A stretch of 64,000 nt of DNA from Lunularia cruciata (taxonomy: Eukaryota > Streptophyta > Marchantiopsida > Lunulariales > Lunulariaceae), in the NCBI GenBank assembly GCA_948567375.1, contig OX419755.1:54764291-54828290 (forward strand), written 5' to 3'. The position numbers and the translations under genes are program-made. The notes beneath the pieces were generated by a model, which made no database searches, was not told where the DNA came from, and worked only from the letters and a program-made list of their open reading frames with translations. Of the stretch, positions 35,137-44,556 are shown in pieces (the stretch's first letter is position 1; each line of letters begins with the position of its first letter).

Positions 35137-38100
35137 ATGACAGGACAGATGAAGTGGGAACAGGTGCTGGCTCAACTAGCTCAAGGTTTGAGAAGATGTG
35201 GACTCGACCTGACTGCTCCTCTGTCTGTGGATTGGTACAATGCTATTGTAGCTTCTGAGTTGCATCTCCCGTGGCTGGGCAGACAGAAAGCACCGTTAGC
35301 CATTTTGGTTGGAAATTCCAAGGCGATATGGAAGCCGTTTCAGTTCGCATTGCGGGCCCGGCCTTCGGTACGAATTTTTTGGTTAATTTGCTGATCATTG
35401 AAGAATGTCAGCACTGTTTGAGGATGAGGAGGGCATCCGTGAGGTGGTATGGAATTTGAATGTTCTATTGGTAACGTTTGCTAGGTCAAGCTTCGAATGT
35501 TCACGCTGTGAACTTTTAAGCAGAAGATACAGATATCAAGTTTGTGTTTCAATTCATGGTTATTAACTTCACGATCTTCTGAAGTCTGAGAAGATTGGGC
35601 AGACAGATTATTTGACTTCAAAGAATCTGTCCGCACATACAATTGTGATCTAGCCAGTCAATTGGTTGATTCTTCACCACGAGAAGATCATCATTTTTTC
35701 AGGCGGCAACGAAATTATTGAGTTTGGTTTCCCTTTTAGCCCTTTCTCGCTAAACCCTTTTGGATCTTCAAGCATATCTAAGTGATGATGGTCCTGCAGT
35801 TGCTGGAGGAAAAGCACCCCCTTGATGCCTACGTAAGGCAAAGCGTGAACAGTTCTCTCAAGGAATTTAGTATCATCAGTACGCCTTCAACCTTGATATC
35901 AGCTTCACCAGCACAATTACGAGAAAACGGAGATTCGAAACTTAAGGCCGCTGTTTACTGGGATCATGATACTAGTCCTGGAAAACTGGTAGCAATGCAA
36001 CGTCTTGCTTGTATCTCAGGTAAACTAGTCTCTTGCTTGCCTTCTGGTGGTTTCTCCAAAAGAAGGCTAAGAGGTGGAGATTCGTGAGCTATAGTTCGTA
36101 AGTTTATCTCTTATTGGTAGCTTGTGTTTGAAAATTAGAAGCTCCAAGTTCGCAGGCTTAACAACTGTTTGGTATTCATAGACAGGGGGGGCGTATTTTG
36201 ACGAGGACTCGCATCTATGTATTCACCCGAAATTTGGTTCCTGGTTCGCTTTGCGAGCAGTCGTGCTTTTCGATGTGGATCCACCAACTGAACAACCAGA
36301 GGTCCCTACTCTCCTCCTAGTCCAAAGTCCATGCCGAGATCTGGAAATGTGGCCGGCGTTCAGGCGCCTGACATATTGAAAGTGCTAGTACTAGTGCTGA
36401 TACAACCAGGGAGCATACCCTGTGCTTGACAAATCCTTGCTGAGTTGAAGTTCTCACTCGTCACTATAATGTCATTTCAGCTAATTGTTCAACAACTTGC
36501 CACTAAGTACTCGGATTTTGACTAAGCCAACTGTTCTTGTCTAGCTCCACTCAGTTTGGTGGTCCCTGTTGTCCTAGTTGGTAACTAGAAAAACTTCTCT
36601 GCTCTACGGAATCCCCGCCATCCTGGCCACTAGAATATGCCACTTGAAGATAGTCTCATCCTTTGAAACTCATTCTCAACTCGTGTCGAAAAAACATGTA
36701 CCAAAATTCCGTGGATAAGGATGTGGCAGTCATCATTATCGGAGAAACCTAAGTCTATATACTGTTTTGTCAAACAATGGATAAGCTGTTCCTGTGCGGT
36801 TTTAGTTACTATCACCGAAAGCTAAAACACCTCGCTTTAGGAGACGTAAATCAGAGTCTTTGGCCTGCACCAGTAAATCTGCAGGTTGATAATGAGTCAA
36901 GAGAAAGGAAGAACCATGTTGTGTCCTACATGTTTTAGTTTCCCGCTTGCTGTTCGGTTCATCCTTACAACCGACATGCGAGCGTGGCTACGGAAGGTAG
37001 GAGGTATATGCAACTGGTGTTACATAAAGCTTCTAAACAGTTCGGTGTTTACCGTCGCGCTCTTTCTGTAGTCAAGAGCATGAAGAGCGCATTTCTACCG
37101 GTGATACCCTGCTTGCTTTAGTGCATTGGTCCTCATTCTGGAGTTTATCGGCGTCGTACCAAATCGACAGAAAGTGAAGATATCATCATTAATTTTCAGG
37201 GTCCAGCTGCCACCTGCTGATTTTCAAGCAGCTCAACAGAATGGGACTTATATGCAGTAACTGAATGCGCTAGGACCTCAAAATTCTAATATGTCCGAAT
37301 TTGTTATATGACACGGTGATTAAACTGTGCGTACTCTGTCGCGAATTATCTTATCATCCTGTTTGACGCATGGTTTCATTTTTCTACCAAAGATAGGACA
37401 ACGTGACCATTTGGTAGTTTCTTCTTGTGATCATTTTCTTAATGGTTCTTTGTTTGTTCGTTTATCTTGGTGCTTTTCTTCAAGATACGCTTTTGCTCTT
37501 AGCTGATAGGACACCGATGAATCTATTATGGATGTATGTTTTTTCCTTTACATACAAGCGCTTCTTTTCTTCAAAACCTGTACCTTCCCTAAAAGTACGT
37601 CTTCGGGTGAACCAGCCGCCACTTTCTAACTGTTGTCTTTCAGATCTTGCAGAACCCTTGTACGGCGGAGGACCGTGAACGAATTAGAGAGGCAATAAAA
37701 AGGGCCCGGGATCAATCTTATAATCTAGGGCAGGAAGGTGATCAATCTGACAAACCTTCCACACGTTTCAACTTTCTGATGTGTTTTAGTAGAAATAATT
37801 GGGATCCTGTCTGGATTATAGACATATATTATGTCTGGATTATTCATGATTATAGTCCCGTATAAAACTTTGCAGGATCTTGGAGAAAATGGCTTGCAGT
37901 TAGGGATGCGATACAGCCACATCACCCCATGCGCTACTCTGTGGATCAGATCGAGTACCACTACACCCACAACAAGGATATTCTTGTGAAACAGGTAAAT
38001 TCGCAACCGTCTCCGACTATTAGTGATCCATTTCCTTCCAACATTCCAGGGTAGTGAGAATCGAGCTCGGAGTTTGAACGGGAGTGGCGCTCTCTATGAG

Positions 38101-38166
38101 TGGGGAGCATCAAGATGGCGTGCCAAAGCTGGGTTATTCTTTGAGCATCAGGTTTCTCCCAGATGA
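35137..38166 (+). CDS. CblC/MMACHC-like cobalamin processing protein
   Basis: CblC proteins are flavin- and glutathione-dependent decyanases/dealkylases that deliver processed B12 to methionine synthase and methylmalonyl-CoA mutase. Six exons: 35,137-35,367, 35,800-36,019, 36,186-36,301, 37,644-37,737, 37,876-37,994 and 38,050-38,166, all GT-AG, join in frame to 298 residues (human MMACHC is 282). Diagnostic segments in order: VDWYNAIVASELHLPWLG (about 30-47, cf. the AWYNELLPPAFHLP region of MMACHC); LCIHPKFGSWFALRAVVLF (161-179), holding the counterparts of human C149 and R161; and SWRKWLAVRDAIQPHHPMRY (222-241), matching the HWRDWTYRDAV region. No organelle leader is evident, so it is probably cytosolic. 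The last exon (261-298) has no counterpart I recognise. Introns are short except intron 3 (1.34 kb). It starts 302 bp from the divergent methyltransferase. Confidence 0.9.
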
Positions 38167-40612
38167 CGAACTTTAGCAGATGTATCAGAACAATAGCGGC
38201 ACTGTTGACACAGTCCGCGATAGAGATGATTGATGTACAAATTTGATTTTTCATAATGTAAACTGACAAGAGGAAGCATGACATTTAGTCCTCTTGATTT
38301 CAGAATCAGTATATTGACAGGAGTTATTGTCGATCTCCCAGTTGAAATGAGTTCCCGATTTCTGTGGAACTTCCAGCCTTACAGGATCGGTAATAACTTG
38401 ATGATTTTTTGCAAAATGGCTGTCATACTCAGTTAGGGAAGCTCATACTTTGTATATCTTACGTCCTAAAGGAAACAATATGCAAGTTTTGCTGTATATG
38501 ATATCTCTATTTTTCCGGTTTTATCTCGATATTTCTGGATATCATACTGGCACGCTGGTATTACTATCTTTGGCTATATGATAGATGAGAAATGGTAGCA
38601 GAAGCCGATCGCAGAACGGGGGATCCAAACCCCACCTAAGGACTGAACCGATGCAAACTGAAGACACCCTGATTTAAGCAAGTAAATACATGCAAGTCTA
38701 AGCAAGTAGGATTTGACAGAAAACACATTCGCGAGACGGATCCAAAGCAGACGATTGATACATTCCTTGAGCATAATATAGCATTCAATCCGAAATAAAA
38801 CAGAGGATGCAGTTCAAAGGAAAGGAAAACCATCGAGCAAGTAGGAAAATGCATTTGAAAGTGAAGGGAACGCATCGAACAAGTAGGAAAACATAGTGCT
38901 AGATGCGCGGGAGCGCAGTGTGTCAGGACAGGATAGTGTTTATCAAAAAATGCTCTATGGGTACATGAGTCCCTAACACTAGAAGGAAGTTAGACTGTTA
39001 CAGTAAGCACGGAAGCACGAACAACTTCATCTAAACCCCACGAATGGTTGGATTCCAGTACCCCTCTTACTGAGTTTCTCATGAGTTCGAAAGCTCATGA
39101 GTGTCAAGGCAAACTTGGTTGTTTCCAGAAAGACCAGCTTAAGAGTCACCGCAGTAGGTTGTGCAAGAACCTAGCGGGCCTTGGATGCGTAGCAGGGACG
39201 AAAAGAAAAGAAAAGATATCTTCGCAGAGATGAAGAATAAGGAGATGCGGATGCAGAATCGACGCATGGGCATGTATTAGTAGAATTAGGTGAGATTAAT
39301 AGGGACAGAGAAGTAAGAGCAGGGAAAACAGGGAGGAGAGCATTAAGAGCAGAGAGATAACGTCAGAGGAGAGCGAGAGAATTAAAGAATGGTCAAGGTC
39401 GGGTGAGAGCGAGGGGTAAGTAGATATGGATGGTACACCGCGATCCGGGGCAAGAATCAGTAATATACGTACAGTGTATGCAATACCGCAACAGAAATCC
39501 ATTGCTGTAAGACTTGGAAGGCTGTCTGACTAAGGAGGGCTGTTTGATCAAATACACCGTCTAGTGTAGTAGAACAGGCTACCATTTAAAGCCTGCGCAA
39601 ATCCAGCGTCAGTGTGTTGAGACTAGTTGGCAAGCCTACTAATGAGCTAATCACTTTGCTGTCATGTCTGAGCATTTCGTCAAACGTGTTGTGCTAAGGA
39701 AGACTCTATAGCGGAATCGATAAATCGTATGATCGTTCTCATCTGAAGGCAAACCGCGCACACAGGATAGGAAATAGGATGGGAAGACTCCATCAAGCAC
39801 CTGGGTACTTAAACTCAAAAGAGTACGAGAATGCAAACCTCATATTCTTCTAGTAGTAGATATGCAACGTATAGTCCATTGCGCTCGTTAACATTCTGTT
39901 GGTTGGTCAGTTTGGCTTAAAGATCCATGAGCTGCATATCCGCCTCCGTGCCACGTCAACACAAGTGCAGCATGTACAGTCAAAAACAATCACTGGCAAA
40001 GCTGCCGTCTTCTAGCCTGTACGCTCGGAATTAGTACAGATATGTGGATAACTCAATGGCTGAACAGAAACTGAAGCTCATATCAGTCCTCGTTAAGCTA
40101 ATTGCCCTGCACCGAAGTATGCGGAGTTCTCTCGTTCATTAAAACGTGTATGCCTCGACTCCTAATGAAGTAGTGTGAAATCTTGACACAGCCTAAAATG
40201 ATCTTTGTGAGCAAACTAAAGAGAAACCCTGTACGCAGCGGTGCGCTAGACTTATCTTCAGAACTTAAAAGCAAGTCGTACATGAATCTGGTTCCTTCTT
40301 GGGACGTGACATGGGATCAGGATGTTGTTCCATCCATCGGGCCTGTTTAGGTACCAATTTGAATGAGAACTCTAGTATTTTAAGTCACAGGGCACGTTGA
40401 GAGCTTATTCGCGAGTATACAGTGAATTTTTCTGCAGAAACCAGAGGAGCTTGAGAACAAGGAGGAATGAACATTAATAACAGAGTCGTCAACATATAGA
40501 GAAAACTTGGTCAGCTCTTCAATTTCACCTGGTAGGGAGCCTATCAATTGTAGTTTATTTGCTGAACAAGTTATTTGATTATGTCAAATTTGACTGTCAG
40601 TATCCCACGTAA
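38167..40612. other. Intergenic region, no gene seen
   Basis: Only short ORFs on both strands, none with a recognisable motif and none joined by a convincing splice model. It ends at the insertion site of the DNMT-bearing element. Confidence 0.5.
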
Positions 40613-40616
40613 AGTG

Positions 40617-40721
40617 TGTCATGCGTATATACATCGCTACACAACATACATCGCTATCAACATCATACACTATAAAAGCACAACTCACACATAAGTCATA
40701 CATAGACTCTAAAGTGCCACA
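40617..40721 (+). repeat. 105-bp flanking repeat A1
   Basis: A TG...CA-bounded 105-bp unit nearly identical to 41,169-41,272. It lies just outside the left LTR copy and has a TATA-like CTATAAAAG (about 40,671-40,679). It is absent next to the right LTR. Confidence 0.85.
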
Positions 40722-40722
40722 A

Positions 40723-41166
40723 TAATCAGATTGCTTAACATTCTCAACTCAACTCAGATCAATACTTGATCTGTCACTCTATAAACTGCCAACAATTGTG
40801 CACTGATTACAGTCAAGCCACACCCACTCAAGCATAGAGAATCCAGGTGACACTCGCCAGCCTCTGTCCACCATAGCCAGGAACTCGAAGGCTCAACATC
40901 AGAGAAGTGAGCTCTCTGGAGCTCACTTCGAAACTATACCCCCTGGACTCAAGCTAGCACTGAAACCCTAACGGTCCCGCTGACGGCACACTCGACGGTG
41001 CAAACGGTGCAAAGTGACGGTGGGCCCCACCGTGAAGTCAGTACCCCGAACACGAAATCTAACCGTCGGAAAGTAGTCCCTGAGAAACAGCTAGAATAAC
41101 TCTAACTACCATCACTGGAACTCCAGTGTCCGAGCATCTAGATGCGGAACTACGAATGGCGTGACA
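40723..41166 (-). repeat. Left (3') LTR of the DNMT element
   Basis: 444 bp matching 50,092-50,540, about 97% identical apart from a 5-bp indel. Contains a strong hairpin (GAAGTGAGCTC/GAGCTCACTTC) around 40,905-40,930. It is flanked on both sides by the A repeats, so its exact ends are uncertain. Confidence 0.88.
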
Positions 41167-41168
41167 GC

Positions 41169-41272
41169 TGTCGTGCGTATATACATCGCTACACAACATA
41201 CATCGCTGTCAACATCATACACTATAAAAGCACAACTCACACATAAGTCATACATAGACTCTAAAGTGCACA
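41169..41272 (+). repeat. 104-bp flanking repeat A2
   Basis: A second copy of A1 in the same orientation. On the minus strand it follows the purine-rich CTAGGGGAGCGAT (41,285-41,273) directly, as an LTR start would (TGTGCAC). Confidence 0.85.
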
Positions 41273-41285
41273 ATCGCTCCCCTAG
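41273..41285 (-). other. Probable polypurine tract
   Basis: CTAGGGGAGCGAT on the minus strand, just before the A2 repeat. This is the expected site for plus-strand priming of the DNMT element. Confidence 0.6.
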
Positions 41286-41441
41286 CTGGCGGTTAGGTCC
41301 CTCTAACTCCAGATAGCCATCTACTCTAAGTATATGGTATACCCTCTAATGGGCAAAGATCAGGAGGCCGGGTGCTATGGAGCCCCATCGTTAGTCGCCT
41401 GTCTGCAATCTATACCATATAAAGAATGAACTAGCTATAGG

Positions 41442-41938
41442 TCAAGTACATCTAGGACATAACCACTATCCCTGAGGAACCACCGTGAGGGGAGGAGTCA
41501 TACATGCCATATGCCATCCTCTCGAACAGCTATCACACACTAACATAGTAGCAGCTCCACCAGAAGAGCCACATAACATACACCTCAAGCCTGCACGTAC
41601 AAGTGCCAAGCTTGGGTCCATAGTACCATCAATGTTTGGGAGGTGGCATGGCGCACAATTGCGCACATGATCCTTCCAAACAACACCATCACGTCCTTCT
41701 AACACAAGGACTCCAAATGGCAAAACCTCACGCACTCTCAAGATAGTGCGGCCTGTAGAAACATCAAGTGTCATCGGTGCTATCTGCTATAGATATACAT
41801 AGTCGCCTGGATGAAATCGACGGATCGAGGGTCTATAACCTCCTCCTCGAATGGTAGCATAGCGTAAAGTATCTCTATGCTGAGCAATTGCCAAGTTCTC
41901 GAAGGCCATCAGCATCACTCTCCGAAAGATCTCTGCCC
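41442..41938 (-). pseudogene. Integrase tail and PHD finger (with in-frame TAGs)
   Basis: After a frame change near 41,935 the polyprotein continues through the integrase tail (ENLAIAQHRDTLRYA) and a segment with TGRTILRVREVLPFGVLVLEG. A C4HC3 PHD finger follows: CMLC, VCDSCSRGWHMAC and, past an in-frame TAG (41,466-41,468), WLCPRC, with a TGA end at 41,442-41,444. A second TAG, followed by CAG, lies at 41,787-41,789. All eight zinc ligands are present if TAG is read or reverts to sense. PHD fingers read histone H3 tails, so here it may guide integration as a chromodomain does in chromoviruses (inference). Confidence 0.85.
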
Positions 41939-43020
41939 CGCTGAGAACATGCGCTCATCCATACATCAGGGTCATCCAAGTCCAAAACTACAGTAGCATC
42001 TCGACAAATGGCTGCAGGTAAATCTGGATCTCGTCCATAGAGTAGAAAGTATGGAGAGAAGGATGCTAAGGAGGCTTGCCGGCTGAACCGATAGCCCATG
42101 GCCAACCAAGGTAACTGGAGATCCCAATCTCCCAAGTGGCCTCTCTGCAAACCATACTTTCGCAATCCTCTCTTCACCGTCTGAACCACTCTCTCTGCTA
42201 AGCCATCTGCCTCAGGGTGATCTCGGGATGTAGTACGATGATCAATCAAAGCCTTGTCACACAAGACCTGAAACTCTCCCAAGAACTCTATACCCTGATC
42301 AGTCAAAACCTCAATTGGTGCACCAAAATGACTAAGAACTCGATCCAGGAATGAGTAAGCTGTCCCTTCACTAGACTTGTCAGGAAGTGCCACCAACTCA
42401 ATCCACTTGGAGAAGTGCTCCACCATCACCAAAACATACCGATGATGTCTCACAGTCAGCGGTAAAGGTCCGGCGAAGTCCAAACTCCAATGGTAACCCA
42501 ATCCCATGATAGGTAATGGGTGTAACTGTGGCGTAGGAGCATTGAATGATGCTCTAACTCGGTCACAAACCACACATCTGGCAACAAACTGCTGTACCTT
42601 GGTCTGCATACCGCGCCACCAATAATGACTCTGGAGTAAGCTATATGTACGCTTTACTCCAAAATGTCCTAGCTCCTCATGAGCATGACGGACCAACTGT
42701 GGTCTCTGTGATGGAAGTGGTACTACTCGCACTCTACCATCCTCCCATACACGCAAAAGGTGTCTACTCTCCAATCTGAACCGTCTGGCTCGCTGAAGAA
42801 CACGGTCTCTCTCCTTGGCCCCAACTGTGCCACCCACAACACCAATGCGAAGATAGTCCATCACTAAGACATCATCATGAATGTCTCGCTGAACTGTACC
42901 AATATCTTCACTCTCTGGATCTATGACCTCAATAACTCCTCCTGTATGCGCTGAGAGAGATACCACCAATGTCTCTGCAAATATACACAGAAAGGCTGAT
43001 GCATGCCAACCTGGCACCAT
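41875..43020 (-). CDS. Integrase of the DNMT element
   Basis: A 381-codon open segment. The zinc-binding HHCC is seen as H114, H119, C149 and C152, and the catalytic triad as D181 (LDFAG), D241 (LTDQG) and E276 (DGLAERVV), a D-x34-E spacing. It inserts element DNA into chromosomes. It is separated from RT by a single TAG (43,066) in the same frame. The final residues are out of frame because of the G-run change near 41,935. Apart from this the domain is intact. Confidence 0.93.
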   Translation of the reverse strand: MVPGWHASAFLCIFAETLVVSLSAHTGGVIEVIDPESEDIGTVQRDIHDDVLVMDYLRIGVVGGTVGAKERDRVLQRARRFRLESRHLLRVWEDGRVRVVPLPSQRPQLVRHAHEELGHFGVKRTYSLLQSHYWWRGMQTKVQQFVARCVVCDRVRASFNAPTPQLHPLPIMGLGYHWSLDFAGPLPLTVRHHRYVLVMVEHFSKWIELVALPDKSSEGTAYSFLDRVLSHFGAPIEVLTDQGIEFLGEFQVLCDKALIDHRTTSRDHPEADGLAERVVQTVKRGLRKYGLQRGHLGDWDLQLPWLAMGYRFSRQASLASFSPYFLLYGRDPDLPAAICRDATVVLDLDDPDVWMSACSQRGRDLSESDADGLRELGNCSA

Positions 43021-43065
43021 CTCCTCATCTGTCTCACCATGCCAACGTGCTCCAGTCTGATCCTG

Positions 43066-44448
43066 CTAGCTGGGACATGGGTTTCTACTCAACCCATCTG
43101 CATCACGGTTCACCACTCCAGGTCTCTGAACAACCGTGAAATCATACTCTTGTAAAATCAGAGCACATTGTGCAAGCTTCCCTGAAAGCTTGTCGGACTC
43201 CATCAACCACTTCAGCGGCTGATGATCAGTGATGAGAGTGAAGGGGTTACCAAATAGGTAACATCGGAAATGTGCTACTGCCCAAACTGCTGCCAAGCAC
43301 TCTCCCTCATATGAACTATACTTCGCCTCCGCTGAATTGTTGGAGCGACTAGCATAGGCCACCACAAACTCCTTCTCCTCATCATCATGTTGGGTGAGCA
43401 CCGCTCCAAGCCCCAACATACTCCAATCAGTGTGAACCTGAAATGGTCGTCCCCTGATTGGTCTCCTCAAAATAGGAGCAGATGTCAACCTCTCCTTGAG
43501 CTCTACAAAAGCTCTCTCCTGCTCATCTCCCCAACACCACTCCTGTGTAAGCTTGGTCAGCTTCGTCAAGGCCTTGGCAATGGCACTAAATCCTCTAACA
43601 TAGCGGCGATAGAAGTTCGCCAACCCAAGGAATGCTCGCACACTGCTCACATCCGTAGGCCGAGGAATACGTGCAATAACCTCCACCTTGGTCTGCTGAA
43701 CACCAAGTCCTCCGGGGTAGATAGTGTGACCCAAATACTCAACCTGCTCATGGAAGAACCTACACTTCCCAAGATGTAATTTGAGTCCATGAGATCTCAA
43801 CCTCTCAAACACCTCCAACAACTGTCTCTCATGCTTCTCCACAGTAGTGCTATACACCAAAATGTCATCAATATAGCACCGAGCAAAATCCAGTCCAGCT
43901 AGGATCCTATCCATGACCCTCTGGAACTCAGCAGGAGCATTCTTCAACCCAAATGGTAAGAACCTCCACTGATATAACACATCCTTGCCGTGAGGATCAA
44001 TAGCCCAAAATGCTGTCTTGGACTTATCCTCCTCCCTCATCGGCAACTGATGATATCCCGCTCGAAGATCCAAAGTACTGAAGACCTTTGCATGCCCAAT
44101 CGTATCAAAAATCTCCTCCGGTGTAGGCATGGCATACCGATCAGCCCTGGTCTGTCGGTTGATAGGACGGTAATCTCCACACATCCGCCTATCTGTATAG
44201 TTGCCATGCATATCCTTCTTGGCTGGCATCACTGTCGCTGATGCATACTCTCCATGTGAAATCTCCACCAAACCAGCCTCAAAAAGGTCACTACTCCGGC
44301 TTTGAATCAATGTCCTCTCCATCTCACTATATCGATAAGGACGTCGGAAAACAGGTGTGTCGCTAGTCAGCTCAATCCGTATACCAGGTCCCTTCAGAGC
44401 ACCCAAATCCTTCATACTGAAGGCAAAACAACTCGTGTGACTCCTCAA
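43066..44448 (-). CDS. Reverse transcriptase-RNase H of the DNMT element
   Basis: 460 codons. RT motifs include MPAKKDMHGNYTDRRMC, FSTLDLRAGYHQL, QWRFLPFGLKNAP and the catalytic YIDDILVYS (residues 192-200). RNase H follows with VHTDWSMLGLGAVL, YEGECLAAVWA and LITDHQPL, giving the D-E-D carboxylates. It is preceded in the same frame by a readable stretch up to TAG 44,557. The enzyme looks intact. It continues to integrase after TAG 43,066. Confidence 0.95.
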   Translation of the reverse strand: MRSHTSCFAFSMKDLGALKGPGIRIELTSDTPVFRRPYRYSEMERTLIQSRSSDLFEAGLVEISHGEYASATVMPAKKDMHGNYTDRRMCGDYRPINRQTRADRYAMPTPEEIFDTIGHAKVFSTLDLRAGYHQLPMREEDKSKTAFWAIDPHGKDVLYQWRFLPFGLKNAPAEFQRVMDRILAGLDFARCYIDDILVYSTTVEKHERQLLEVFERLRSHGLKLHLGKCRFFHEQVEYLGHTIYPGGLGVQQTKVEVIARIPRPTDVSSVRAFLGLANFYRRYVRGFSAIAKALTKLTKLTQEWCWGDEQERAFVELKERLTSAPILRRPIRGRPFQVHTDWSMLGLGAVLTQHDDEEKEFVVAYASRSNNSAEAKYSSYEGECLAAVWAVAHFRCYLFGNPFTLITDHQPLKWLMESDKLSGKLAQCALILQEYDFTVVQRPGVVNRDADGLSRNPCPS

Positions 44449-44556
44449 GAACCTCCAAACCCTCCGTCTTTCCTCTCCAGTAAGCTTGGGTCCAAGATGT
44501 GGCTCCCAAGTATCCTCTGTAACTGTAGTAGGAGTGGAAGACGTACTGACTGGCTG

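Noticed and set aside
36302-37643. A separate gene in the 1.34-kb gap of the CblC locus
   Set aside because: The exons on either side join in frame and in family order, so this is intron 3. Its ORFs are short and motif-free.
39000-40600. Additional exon-rich gene downstream of CblC
   Set aside because: Despite gene-like base composition, no conserved segment or splice-consistent reading was found on either strand.
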